From contig CAYMYI010000064.1 of the NCBI GenBank assembly GCA_964394585.1, positions 1 through 22,996 of the forward strand: a stretch of 22,996 nucleotides of DNA, read 5' to 3'. The notes under the pieces are model-generated. The model had not been told where the DNA came from, ran no database searches, and saw nothing but the letters and a program-made list of their open reading frames with translations. Positions within the stretch are counted from its first letter, which is position 1. Each line of letters opens with the position of its first letter. A program made the translations under genes and the position numbers. Origin of the DNA: CAYUJH01 sp964394585 (lineage in GTDB: Bacteria > Bacteroidota > Bacteroidia > Cytophagales > Flammeovirgaceae). This document shows, piece after piece, positions 1-7,934 of the stretch.

Positions 1-204
1 AACGTCGTCGTCGTAAATGCCATGGATAGTGCTTACCTCCGCAGGAATGGGTATCGTAGGGTTCACTCGTTTAGTGCGCACCTGCCGCGAGCCATCGGGC
101 ATAATCTTCAAAATGGAAATCTCTACAATGCGGTCTTTTATAATGTTGATTCCTGTAGTTTCTAGGTCGAATACAGCCAAAGGGTTTTTAAGTTTCAGGT
201 TCAT
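1..204 (-). CDS. DnaQ-family 3'-5' exonuclease (N-terminal part, cut by window edge)
   Basis: Only the first 68 codons lie in the window. The frame is open to base 1, so the gene continues to the left. The start is the ATG at 202-204 (reverse complement of CAT). The product begins with a strand carrying FDLETTG at about residues 16-22, which is the Exo I motif of DEDDh exonucleases, with the metal-binding Asp and Glu. A basic stretch follows, then VNPTIPIPAEVSTIHGI, the typical segment of the DNA polymerase III epsilon / RNase T-like fold. This family removes 3' nucleotides in proofreading or nucleic-acid trimming. In Bacteroidota such genes are often stand-alone exonucleases rather than the replicative epsilon. 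Exo II and Exo III lie outside the window, so the exact subfamily cannot be decided. The gene is divergent from rpsF. Confidence 0.85.
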   Translation of the reverse strand, partial: MNLKLKNPLAVFDLETTGINIIKDRIVEISILKIMPDGSRQVRTKRVNPTIPIPAEVSTIHGIYDDDV

Positions 205-374
205 GCGGTGGAAGTATTTTTTTAAAAGAAAAAAGAAGTCATTTACTTTTCAGGAGTGAAGGTACAGAAAAAATGCCGTCCAAAACACCTTTGGAGTTTG
301 CAAGGCTAAGAGCAACAAAACGGTACGTCCACATAAAAAGTCTGAAGAATCATCGTTCCTCCAAAACAATGTAC

Positions 375-382
375 TATATTTG
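375..382 (+). promoter_or_regulatory. Bacteroidota-type -7 element (TATATTTG) for rpsF operon
   Basis: TATATTTG matches the Bacteroidota housekeeping -7 consensus TAnnTTTG exactly. It would give a leader of about 35 nt before the rpsF ATG at 425. No clear -33 TTG is visible; GTTC at 355-358 is the nearest candidate. The element lies inside the 5' extension of the rpsF frame, so translation from the TTG at 380 is unlikely. Confidence 0.6.
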
Positions 383-424
383 CACCCTCAAAAAATAATT
401 CATCATTTAAACAGTAAAAGAGTA

Positions 425-799
425 ATGAAAAAACATTACGAAACGGTATTCATTTTAACTCCCGTTTTGTCTGAACAACAGACAAAGGATGCCGTAGAGA
501 AATTCAGAAATTTCCTCGAGGAAAATGGCGCTGAGGTATATCACAGCGAGCATTGGGGATTGAAAAAGTTAGCATACCCTATAAAGCACAAAACTACCGG
601 GGTATATCAATTATTTGAGTTCAAAGCAGAGCCTTCGCTTATTGAAAAGCTCGAAATTGAGTACAAGCGCGATGAAACCATTTTGCGTTTCTTAACGGTT
701 TGGCTCGACAAGTACGGCGTTGAGTACAATGAGCGCAGAAGACATTATTTAAGTAATCAGCAATCCACTAACGAAACTAAAGAGGAGGTAGCATCATGA
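425..799 (+). CDS. rpsF: 30S ribosomal protein bS6
   Basis: The 124-residue product starts MKKHYETVFILTPVLS, the conserved first strand of bS6. It has the ferredoxin-like S6 fold, including HWGLKKLAYPIKHKTTGVY near residues 40-58 and DETILRFLTVWLDKY near 82-96. bS6 binds the central domain of 16S rRNA as a partner of bS18. The ATG at 425 is chosen over a TTG at 380 because family homology begins there and a promoter element overlaps the longer start. The acidic C-terminal tail ends EEVAS. Its codons include the Shine-Dalgarno of rpsR, and its TGA overlaps the rpsR ATG (ATGA, 796-799). It is the first gene of the rpsF-rpsR-rplI operon; no priB or ssb gene sits between rpsF and rpsR. Confidence 0.96.
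   Translation: MKKHYETVFILTPVLSEQQTKDAVEKFRNFLEENGAEVYHSEHWGLKKLAYPIKHKTTGVYQLFEFKAEPSLIEKLEIEYKRDETILRFLTVWLDKYGVEYNERRRHYLSNQQSTNETKEEVAS
783..789 (+). promoter_or_regulatory. Perfect Shine-Dalgarno (AGGAGGT) of rpsR
   Basis: AGGAGGT ends six bases before the rpsR ATG at 796, an ideal spacing, and lies inside the last codons of rpsF. I checked the bases upstream of the other starts in this window. None has more than a partial purine run; for example AAGGA before the DUF2805 gene is the next best. This makes the rpsR site exceptional for a bacterium that otherwise does not use SD sequences. Confidence 0.75.
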
Positions 800-1047
800 C
801 ACTACAGAATGAACCATTGAATCGCCAAGAAAACCGCAAAAAATATTGCCGTTTTAAGAAGCACCGCATCAAGTATATCGATTATAAGAATCCTGACTTT
901 TTGTTGAAGTTTTTGAACGAGCAAGGTAAAATTTTACCTCGCCGTATTACCGGGACTAGCTTGAAATACCAGCGTAAACTTTCTACCGCTGTGAAAAGAG
1001 CCCGTCAACTTGCGTTGTTGCCCTACGTAGCCGACGGACTGAAGTAA
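796..1047 (+). CDS. rpsR: 30S ribosomal protein bS18
   Basis: The 83-residue product contains the bS18 core: KKYCRFKKHRIKYIDYKN (about 15-32), DFLLKFLNEQGKILPRRITG (about 34-53) and the conserved KYQRKLSTAVKRARQLALLP segment (about 57-76). bS18 pairs with bS6 on the platform of the 30S subunit, near the 3' end of 16S rRNA. The gene is translationally coupled to rpsF by a four-base ATGA overlap. It also has a perfect AGGAGGT at ideal spacing, unlike its neighbours. In Bacteroidota, bS18 is part of the pocket thought to hold the 16S 3' tail, so an SD-sensitive start here could be autoregulatory; that link is inference. Length is normal for the family. Confidence 0.96.
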   Translation: MTLQNEPLNRQENRKKYCRFKKHRIKYIDYKNPDFLLKFLNEQGKILPRRITGTSLKYQRKLSTAVKRARQLALLPYVADGLK

Positions 1048-1079
1048 TTTTTATTCACGTTTAAATTAGGCATAAAGTC

Positions 1080-1523
1080 ATGGAAGTTATTCTTAAAGAA
1101 GATATTGTAGGTTTAGGCTACCAAAACGACATCGTTCAGGTAAAACCAGGGTATGGCCGTAATTACCTTATCCCGCAAGGGTTGGCAGTAGTTGCCAATG
1201 CCTCAAACCGCAAAATGTTAGAAGAAAATATGCGTCAAGCAGCTCATAAAGCCGAACGCATTAAGGAAAAAGCGCAAGAAATTGCTAGCCAACTAGAAGG
1301 GCTTGAGTTAGTCATCGAAACGAAAGCAGGCGAAAGCGGCAAAATTTTCGGGGCTGTAACTACTTTGCAAATTTCTGATGCGCTCAAAGAAAAAGGGTTT
1401 GAGATAGACCGCAAACGAATTTCGTTCAGTTCTGATGTGAAAATGGTCGGCGATTATACTGCCGTAATTGATCTTCATAAAGAAGTAAAACAGGAAGTTG
1501 CGTTTAAAGTAGTCGCTATCTAA
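1080..1523 (+). CDS. rplI: 50S ribosomal protein bL9
   Basis: The 147-residue product starts MEVILKEDIVGLGYQNDIVQVKPGYGRNYLIPQ; the GYGRNYLIP signature at about 24-32 is diagnostic of the bL9 N-terminal rRNA-binding domain. A long connecting helix rich in Lys/Glu/Ala follows (about 42-75). The C-terminal domain contains GKIFGAVTTLQISDAL (about 87-102) and ends with VAFKVVAI. bL9 protrudes from the base of the L1 stalk of the 50S subunit and affects frame maintenance. The gene follows rpsR by 32 bp with no SD before its ATG and is the last of the operon, followed by a strong terminator. Length and order are typical. Confidence 0.96.
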   Translation: MEVILKEDIVGLGYQNDIVQVKPGYGRNYLIPQGLAVVANASNRKMLEENMRQAAHKAERIKEKAQEIASQLEGLELVIETKAGESGKIFGAVTTLQISDALKEKGFEIDRKRISFSSDVKMVGDYTAVIDLHKEVKQEVAFKVVAI

Positions 1524-1541
1524 CCTAAGAAAATTGCTCGC

Positions 1542-1579
1542 AAAAAAGCCGTTCTGGGAATCACTAGAACGGCTTTTTT
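1542..1579 (+). terminator. Rho-independent terminator after rplI
   Basis: A perfect 14-bp stem (AAAAAAGCCGTTCT / AGAACGGCTTTTTT) encloses a 10-nt loop and ends in six T. The A-tract on the other side means it could also stop minus-strand transcription. Confidence 0.9.
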
Positions 1580-1771
1580 ATGCGCTACAATTAGCATGGT
1601 ACTCCTCTATAGTTGCGTGGTTGTATAAATACTATTGTTATCGTATTTTTTAATATATTTCAGGTATACTTTTTACCCTAACTTCTGATGCCTTTACGGT
1701 ATCTCAAGCTATGTGTACCGAATTTTAACAATATTCTTAGCAGCACTCAACGATAAACCACTGCGATTACT

Positions 1772-4700
1772 TTGCAAACCATCAAACCTAGTATACAACA
1801 TACCGAAAAAGAGCAAAATGCTCTTTCATTATCCACACTCCTAGACGGGATTGGTGTTGCCATTGCCATTGTTTCTGCATACGGTGAGGTGCATTTTAGC
1901 AATAAACCGTTCCGCGCTTTGTTTGAACAAGCCGAAGGAGCTTCTTCTTTAAAAATCTTGACACCACAGCTTTGGGACGACCTAGAAGCCGTAAAACAAG
2001 CCTTTCATCATGCACTCTACTACGACACCTGGGAAGGCGAACTCACTTTAGCCGTTCCACACGAAACTGCCATAGTGCATCTTTCTACCGTACAGTTCAA
2101 GGGAAGAAAACTCCTGCAGTTAACGCTACAGACATCAAATGGGCAAAATACAGCGATACAGCGCACTCAAAAAAGCGAGAAGCTTCCTCTGGAGGCAATC
2201 ACTATTTACCAATCGTTGCCTTGGGCGGTTGCCCTGAGCAACCCGAAACACCCGAGCCACTTTATATTTGTGAATACCGCATTCTGTGAGCTTGTAGGCT
2301 ATTCGGAAAGCGACCTGTGCGAAAATGCTGCATTAATCCAACAATTGTATGGTAGTGTTACCGAGTACCACTTATCGCAGCGGCTCGAAGAATCTTTCCG
2401 CTTTCAGCATAAACTCTTACACGACGTACCGCTACAGTGTGCCAACCGTTCGGTAGTCTATTGCGATGTACACTCCTCGTTTTTAGAACTGAACGGGCGC
2501 CGTTATCTGGTTTCATACTTCCAAGAAGTAACCGATCGGCATACGGCCATCCATCGGCTAGCTGAACTCGATACAGAAATTGCGCTCACCCAATCGTTAT
2601 CAGATACCGGCACGTGGCGTTGGGATTTACAAACCGGTAAAGTCGAATGGTCTGAGGGCATGTATCGGTTGCTCAACGAAGACCCTACACAGCGCAAGCC
2701 CGCTAATAAAATTTTGTTCGATAAAATAGCTGCTTGCGATCGCGATTCTGTATTGGCTAGTTTAGAAGCAAAGATAGACCGCCGACAAGAGCTATCGCTT
2801 CAATTTCAGCTCGAATGCGGAGGGCAAACCTTTCCTGTACGCCTTATGGGAAAAGTGATTGGAGCTAGCGAAACTGCCTCTGGTATCTTTATAGGCATCA
2901 TACAAGATTTACGAAAAGAATATGCTGCCAAAAAAGCGTTGCAACGCAGCGAAACCATACGGAAACGTGCCGCAGCCATTGCCAATGTAGGCTATTGGGA
3001 GTACGATGTAGCATCGCAACACATGCGGTGGTCGAACGAAGTGTTTCGTATTTGCCACCATACTCCCCCCTCGGCTAAAACATTTTCGCGCGAAGATTAC
3101 CACAACCTCATTCACCCGCGCGATAAAAAAGGAGTAGAATCCACTTATCAAAAAGCAATTGCGCAACAGGAAGGCTTTGCCCTAGAGTACCGAATCGTAT
3201 TGCCAAACGGTAGGCTTGCGTATCTGCTCGAACGCGCTGTAGTACAAAAAGAAAAGGAAGGCAGTATTTTATTAGTAGGCACTGTCCAAGATATTACACA
3301 TCATAAAGAAGTGGAAAATGCACTTCGCTACCAAGAGTATCTGCTACACAACGTAAACGATGCTATCATTTCGACTAACATTCGGATGGAAATCAAAAGT
3401 TGGAACGAAGCCGCCGCAGAAATTTACGGATGGAAAAGCGAAGAAGTGATAGGGAAAAAAATTACGGATGTACTCGATTTGCCCCAAGCCGATGGGTTCA
3501 CGATGGAAAATGTTCTTAAAAAAGTGATGAAGGAAGGCTTTTGGAAAGGCAACTTGCACCAAAAAACTAAAGAAGGGGCTGCCATTATCGTGCAGTCGTC
3601 GTCGCGTTTATTGCGCGATACCAACGGGTTTCCCCTTGGCATTGCTACGGTAAACCGCGATATCACGGCATTTACCCAGATAGAAAAGCAAGCACAAAAA
3701 TCGCAGATGATGCTCGAAATGATTTTCGATAGCATACCCGGATGGATTTTTTGGGAAGACCCCGACTTGGTGATTCGCGGATGCAACCGCCATTTTACCG
3801 AAGCAATGGGTAAGCAAAATGCTAGCGAAATTGTGGGTAAACGCTTGGAAGAGCTCATAGAAGATGGATTTTTTGTGCGAAATGCCATAGCGGCTTCGCA
3901 CTCCGTAATGCACGATCAAAAAAGCCAGTACCATCAAATTGAGCCACTTCGCCATCCGACAGGAATTGCCTATTGGCTTGATATTAACCGGCTGCCACTT
4001 TACGATCAGCAAGGCGCTGTTATTGGCGTAATGTGTACGGCCGAAGACATCACGGAGAAAAAAGAAATTGAAGCAAAACTAAAAGCAAACCAAGCGAACC
4101 TAGCTTCGGTAATTGAAAATACCGACGATTTAATTTGGTATGTCGATCAGCAACACCGCTTCCAAGCGTTTAACTCGGCTGTTTCCAACAAAGTACGCGA
4201 AGTGCTTGGGCATGAAATTAAAACCAATGATAGCTTTTTTAGCGTACTTCCTCCGCTGTACCGAAAAATGTTCCGCGATTTACACGATGAGGTGATGGAA
4301 GGCAAGAAACTTTCCAAAGAGTATTGCTTTGGCGAAAACTCTGAACACCCTCAGTGGTATGAGTTTTCGGGCAATCCCATTTTTGATGGAGATGCTGTAA
4401 GTGGAGCTTGCTACATTGCTCGCGATATCTCTGTGCGAAAGCAACAAGAAGCCCAACTGCTTGCCGGCACCATTAACAAAGAAAAAGAGCTTTCGCTGGC
4501 TGTAGTGCAAGGGCAAGAAGAAGAGCGCAAGCGGATCTCGATGGAACTGCACGATGGTGTGTGCCAAACCTTAACGGCTTTACAAATGCAAGCCAATTAT
4601 TTGGATGGCGTTCAGGCAAGCTACGCAGAAGAGCAACTCAACCCCTTAGTTCGCATCATTCAATTAGCAGATCATGCCGAAAAAGAAGTACGCCGTATTT

Positions 4701-5161
4701 CTTCGAATTTGATGCCCAGCGTACTCACCGACTTTGGGCTGCCAGAAGCAGTCGATCACCTATGCAATCTAATTTTTCATAACACCAAAATACACTGCGA
4801 GGTCGATGTCATGTTGCATGGAAAGCGCTTTCCAAATACAGTAGAAGTGGGCATCTTTCGCATTTTGCAAGAAATACTCAATAATATCTATAAACATAGC
4901 GGGGCTACTCATGTGAGCATTACCTTACTCGACGAAGGCTCTCGGTTATTTCTTTCGGTAAAAGATAATGGAAAGGGATTTAGCCAAGAAGAAATGAACG
5001 AACGCCGTAAACATCGGAACGGTCTAAACAATCTGACACAACGTGTGAGTTTACTCAATGGCTCCCTTGAAATTGACTCGGTACCGGGTAATGGCTGCGA
5101 AATATCGGCGTATGTCCCGTACCCAAAAGCCGAAGAACAGCCAGTTCAAGCTTTGTTTTAA
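1772..5161 (+). CDS. Multi-PAS soluble sensor histidine kinase, NarL/DesK type (HisKA_3)
   Basis: The 1129-residue product has no signal peptide or membrane segment. Repeated PAS/PAC units are visible: a weak one at about 15-120, then about 140-255, 278-380, 405-510, 525-630, 650-765 and 781-885. Several end in the PAC-like DIT or DIS plus basic helix (for example TVQDITHHKE, TAEDITEKKE). The dimerisation helix carries EERKRISMELHDGVCQTL with phospho-acceptor His927, the HisKA_3 pattern. The ATPase domain has EILNNIYKH from residue 1034, DNGKGF at 1065-1070 and a GLNNLTQR box. The kinase should autophosphorylate and pass phosphate to the response regulator 18 bp downstream. The only plausible start is the TTG at 1772, because an in-frame TAA lies at 1754-1756 and no ATG follows soon. 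The bound ligands are unknown. Confidence 0.9.
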   Translation: MQTIKPSIQHTEKEQNALSLSTLLDGIGVAIAIVSAYGEVHFSNKPFRALFEQAEGASSLKILTPQLWDDLEAVKQAFHHALYYDTWEGELTLAVPHETAIVHLSTVQFKGRKLLQLTLQTSNGQNTAIQRTQKSEKLPLEAITIYQSLPWAVALSNPKHPSHFIFVNTAFCELVGYSESDLCENAALIQQLYGSVTEYHLSQRLEESFRFQHKLLHDVPLQCANRSVVYCDVHSSFLELNGRRYLVSYFQEVTDRHTAIHRLAELDTEIALTQSLSDTGTWRWDLQTGKVEWSEGMYRLLNEDPTQRKPANKILFDKIAACDRDSVLASLEAKIDRRQELSLQFQLECGGQTFPVRLMGKVIGASETASGIFIGIIQDLRKEYAAKKALQRSETIRKRAAAIANVGYWEYDVASQHMRWSNEVFRICHHTPPSAKTFSREDYHNLIHPRDKKGVESTYQKAIAQQEGFALEYRIVLPNGRLAYLLERAVVQKEKEGSILLVGTVQDITHHKEVENALRYQEYLLHNVNDAIISTNIRMEIKSWNEAAAEIYGWKSEEVIGKKITDVLDLPQADGFTMENVLKKVMKEGFWKGNLHQKTKEGAAIIVQSSSRLLRDTNGFPLGIATVNRDITAFTQIEKQAQKSQMMLEMIFDSIPGWIFWEDPDLVIRGCNRHFTEAMGKQNASEIVGKRLEELIEDGFFVRNAIAASHSVMHDQKSQYHQIEPLRHPTGIAYWLDINRLPLYDQQGAVIGVMCTAEDITEKKEIEAKLKANQANLASVIENTDDLIWYVDQQHRFQAFNSAVSNKVREVLGHEIKTNDSFFSVLPPLYRKMFRDLHDEVMEGKKLSKEYCFGENSEHPQWYEFSGNPIFDGDAVSGACYIARDISVRKQQEAQLLAGTINKEKELSLAVVQGQEEERKRISMELHDGVCQTLTALQMQANYLDGVQASYAEEQLNPLVRIIQLADHAEKEVRRISSNLMPSVLTDFGLPEAVDHLCNLIFHNTKIHCEVDVMLHGKRFPNTVEVGIFRILQEILNNIYKHSGATHVSITLLDEGSRLFLSVKDNGKGFSQEEMNERRKHRNGLNNLTQRVSLLNGSLEIDSVPGNGCEISAYVPYPKAEEQPVQALF

Positions 5162-5179
5162 TCCAAATTATACTTCCTT

Positions 5180-5881
5180 ATGGACGCTAACTATCCCCAA
5201 AACAACTCGCCAAATCGGTCGATTGAGGTAATGCTTGTCGACGATCACCAAATTATCCGCGATGGCATCAAGCAATTTCTGAACGAAGAAGCCAATATCA
5301 AGGTAATTGCCGAAGCCTCGAACGTTGAAGAAGCGCTGAAACAATTGAACTATCTTACACCCAATGTAGTGATTACCGACCTCTCGATGCCCGGTGGGAA
5401 TGGACTACAATTGCTCAACACAGTACAGGCACAATATCCTGAAATTAAAACCATTGTCCTTAGCCAACACCTTGAAGAAGCGTATATCAAACGAGCTATC
5501 GAAACTGGGGTTTCGGGCTATCTTCCTAAAAATATTTCAAAATATATTTTGGTAGAGGCTATCCAGAAAGTGTATGAAGGGGAAACTTACTTTAGCGATA
5601 AGATTTCTCAAATACTGATGGGCACCATGATTCGGAAAGTACGCAAAAACCACGACGAGCAAGAGGAACAACCTGCCAAACTGAGCCCGCGCGAAAAGGA
5701 GGTAATCAAACTGATTATGGAGGGCCTCAACAGCCCGCAAATAGCTGAAAAATTATTCATCAGCCATCGTACGGTAGAAAGCCATCGGGCGAACATCATG
5801 CAAAAGCTCAAAGTGAAAAATATCATTGAGTTAGTACGCTTCGTGCTCGAAAACGACTATCTTAAAGAGGAGTCGTTATAA
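5180..5881 (+). CDS. NarL/FixJ-family response regulator (receiver + LuxR-type HTH)
   Basis: The 233-residue product has a receiver domain at about 15-135: acidic pair Asp21-Asp22, phospho-acceptor Asp67 in VVITDLSMPGG, switch Ser95 and Lys117 in GYLPK. A LuxR-type DNA-binding domain follows at about 165-230, with LSPREKEVIKLIMEGLNSPQ and ISHRTVESHRANIMQKL. It should bind DNA as a phosphorylation-dependent dimer and act as a transcription factor. Pairing with the kinase upstream is strongly suggested by the 18-bp gap and by type: HisKA_3 kinases usually partner with NarL-type regulators. Target genes cannot be read from the sequence; the two genes downstream are possible but unproven. No SD is visible before the ATG. 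Confidence 0.94.
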   Translation: MDANYPQNNSPNRSIEVMLVDDHQIIRDGIKQFLNEEANIKVIAEASNVEEALKQLNYLTPNVVITDLSMPGGNGLQLLNTVQAQYPEIKTIVLSQHLEEAYIKRAIETGVSGYLPKNISKYILVEAIQKVYEGETYFSDKISQILMGTMIRKVRKNHDEQEEQPAKLSPREKEVIKLIMEGLNSPQIAEKLFISHRTVESHRANIMQKLKVKNIIELVRFVLENDYLKEESL

Positions 5882-5920
5882 ATCTATCCTTTATCTATAC
5901 ACAAACTATACTACGTAACT

Positions 5921-7009
5921 ATGTCACAACAACATATTGACCAACCCCGCGAGGTTCGCAAAGGAGAAGAACTCAATACCGAAGCGCTTCGGCAATATCT
6001 GAAAGCTCAATTCCCCGATGTACAAGCAGAGCTTTCCGTCAGCCAATTCCCTAGCGGCTTTTCAAACCTGACCTACCAACTTACATGGGGAGCATACGAT
6101 TGGGTATTGCGTCGTCCGCCCTTCGGCGCCAATGTAAAGTCAGGGCACGATATGAGCCGTGAGCATACCATTCTTACCGCATTGAAAGACTCGCCGGTAC
6201 AAGCCCCCAAGCCCATTCTTTTCTGCGAGGATGAAACCGTACTTGGCGCACCTTTTTATATTATGGAACGTGTAAAAGGAGTGATTTTAAGAGGATACAT
6301 GACTCCAGAACAGCTCCCCGATGCACATACTATGAGCGGGATTGCCCAAAGCTGGGTACATACTTTTGCTACCCTCCACCAGACCGATCTACAAAACACG
6401 CAACTTCATACACTCGGCAAACCCGAAGGGTATGTTACCCGCCAAGTAGAAGGCTGGATAAAACGCTACGAAAAAGCGAAAACCGATGAAATTGCAGAAA
6501 TGGATAAAGTAGCACAGTGGCTTTCGGCTAATAAACCCAGCGAAGTGGATGCCTGCCTTATCCATAACGATTACAAATACGATAACGTAGTGCTAAACCC
6601 AGAAAACCTCACAGAAATAACCGCTGTGCTCGATTGGGAAATGGCAACTCTTGGCGACCCACTTATGGATTTAGGCACCTCGCTAGGCTATTGGCTCGAA
6701 GCTACCGACCCCGAACCTTTGAAACTTTTGCAGCTAAGCCCTACCACCTCGGCCGGAAATCCTACACGCGAAGAAGTGGTTGCCCTCTACGAAAAAGCCA
6801 GTGGCAAAACGATCGACAACGCAGTGTTCTATTATGCATTCGGTGCCTACAAAATAGCTGTGATTGTACAGCAAATCTACTACCGCTACAAAAAAGGGTA
6901 TACCCAAGACCCCCGTTTTAAAGCGCTAATCCATGGTGTGAAAGGATGCAGCACAATGGCATGGCAAGCCATTCAAAAACAGCGCATCGGAAACTTATTC
7001 AGTACATAA
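5921..7009 (+). CDS. APH-fold phosphotransferase, ACAD10/11-like
   Basis: The 362-residue product has the aminoglycoside phosphotransferase / kinase-like fold. SQFPSGFSNLTYQL (about 40-53) is the nucleotide-binding loop, and WVLRRPP (about 61-67) carries the ATP-binding segment. LIHNDYKYDNVV contains His215-Asn216-Asp217, with Asp217 as the likely catalytic base. LDWEMATLGDPLMDLG has Asp238 as the metal ligand. The wording of these motifs matches the phosphotransferase domain of ACAD10/ACAD11-type proteins rather than drug-resistance enzymes. Eukaryotic relatives phosphorylate 4-hydroxyacyl-CoA during hydroxy-acid breakdown. A similar role here is possible, but no acyl-CoA dehydrogenase domain or gene is beside it. 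It lies 39 bp after the response regulator and 34 bp before the CDF transporter, so co-transcription is likely. Confidence 0.85.
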   Translation: MSQQHIDQPREVRKGEELNTEALRQYLKAQFPDVQAELSVSQFPSGFSNLTYQLTWGAYDWVLRRPPFGANVKSGHDMSREHTILTALKDSPVQAPKPILFCEDETVLGAPFYIMERVKGVILRGYMTPEQLPDAHTMSGIAQSWVHTFATLHQTDLQNTQLHTLGKPEGYVTRQVEGWIKRYEKAKTDEIAEMDKVAQWLSANKPSEVDACLIHNDYKYDNVVLNPENLTEITAVLDWEMATLGDPLMDLGTSLGYWLEATDPEPLKLLQLSPTTSAGNPTREEVVALYEKASGKTIDNAVFYYAFGAYKIAVIVQQIYYRYKKGYTQDPRFKALIHGVKGCSTMAWQAIQKQRIGNLFST

Positions 7010-7043
7010 GAATTTTCAGAGGCTTTCGTAGTAAATTCGAACT

Positions 7044-7934
7044 ATGAGCCAGCATCACCACCATCATAGCAGCAGTCAAAGTGTGCGCATTGCATTCTTT
7101 CTGAATCTATCCTTTACCATTATTGAGCTCATCGGAGGATTGCTTACCAACAGTGTGGCAATCTTATCCGATGCCCTACACGATTTTGGCGATAGCCTGC
7201 TGTTAGGACTTGCTTGGTATTTCGAAGTGCTCTCTCACCGAGAAAAAACCGAAAGCTACTCATACGGATACCAGCGCTACTCTATCGTAGGTGCCCTCAT
7301 TAATGCAATTGTGCTAATTGTAGGGAGCGTGTTCATACTCAAAGAGACCATCCCTCGGTTGCTCGCGCCCGAAGCAGTAAATACCGAAGGGATGATCGGC
7401 ATTGCCATTTTGGGAGTATTGGTCAATGGCGCTGCTGTTTTCAAGCTACGGAAGGCACATGCCATGAACCAAAAAACCATTGCGTTGCACCTACTCGAAG
7501 ATGTACTCGGCTGGGGCGCAGTACTGATTGGTGCTTTAATCATGCAATTTTTCGATTTCCCCATCATAGACCCGCTTCTTTCGATAGGTATTGCGCTTTT
7601 CATCTTATACAATGTGATAAAGAACCTAAAAGAAACGTTTCACATCATTTTACAAAAAACACCTACAAACATTGATATATCGCATTTAAAGACCCTTTTA
7701 GCGCAATATGGTGAAGTAATGGAAATCCACGATGTTCACGTGTGGTCGATGGATGGAGAATACAACGTGCTAAGTATGCACCTTGTACTTAACGACGACT
7801 ACTCTACCAACCAGCTGAATGCGTTGAAGCAACACATTCGGGAGGCACTTTCCAAAGAAAAAATTGACCACGCTACGTTGGAGTTTGAGACGTTGCAAAC
7901 GCCCTGCCCACATAAAAACACCGTAAAACCCTAA
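7044..7934 (+). CDS. Cation diffusion facilitator (CDF) family, zinc-type efflux transporter
   Basis: The 296-residue product has about six membrane helices between residues 14 and 205 and a cytosolic C-terminal domain. Helix 2 contains His46-x3-Asp50 (LHDFGD) and helix 5 His149-x3-Asp153 (HLLED); this His/Asp pairing is the zinc/cadmium signature of CzcD/ZitB-like members. The N-terminus has five consecutive histidines (residues 4-8), likely a metal-binding tail. The C-terminal domain contains VMEIHDVHVWSMDGEYNVLSMHL, the conserved metal-sensing CDF fold. The transporter exchanges cytosolic divalent metal for protons across the inner membrane. The stop codon overlaps that of the convergent DUF2805 gene (7931-7934). 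No metal-responsive regulator gene is adjacent. Confidence 0.93.
   Translation: MSQHHHHHSSSQSVRIAFFLNLSFTIIELIGGLLTNSVAILSDALHDFGDSLLLGLAWYFEVLSHREKTESYSYGYQRYSIVGALINAIVLIVGSVFILKETIPRLLAPEAVNTEGMIGIAILGVLVNGAAVFKLRKAHAMNQKTIALHLLEDVLGWGAVLIGALIMQFFDFPIIDPLLSIGIALFILYNVIKNLKETFHIILQKTPTNIDISHLKTLLAQYGEVMEIHDVHVWSMDGEYNVLSMHLVLNDDYSTNQLNALKQHIREALSKEKIDHATLEFETLQTPCPHKNTVKP

Noticed and set aside
17..259. Plus-strand 80-codon frame at the left edge
   Set aside because: Antisense to the exonuclease start with the diagnostic FDLETTG motif.
3424..3888. Minus-strand 154-codon frame inside the first kinase
   Set aside because: It is fully inside clear PAS coding sequence on the other strand, has no family-like motif, and another shadow frame overlaps it.
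5921..7009. Aminoglycoside resistance phosphotransferase
   Set aside because: Although the fold is APH, the motif wording (HNDYKYDN, DWEMATLGDP) matches ACAD10/11-like metabolic kinases.
7044..7080. Engineered His tag at the CDF N-terminus
   Set aside because: Histidine-rich termini are natural in CDF zinc transporters, and no vector-like sequence surrounds it.
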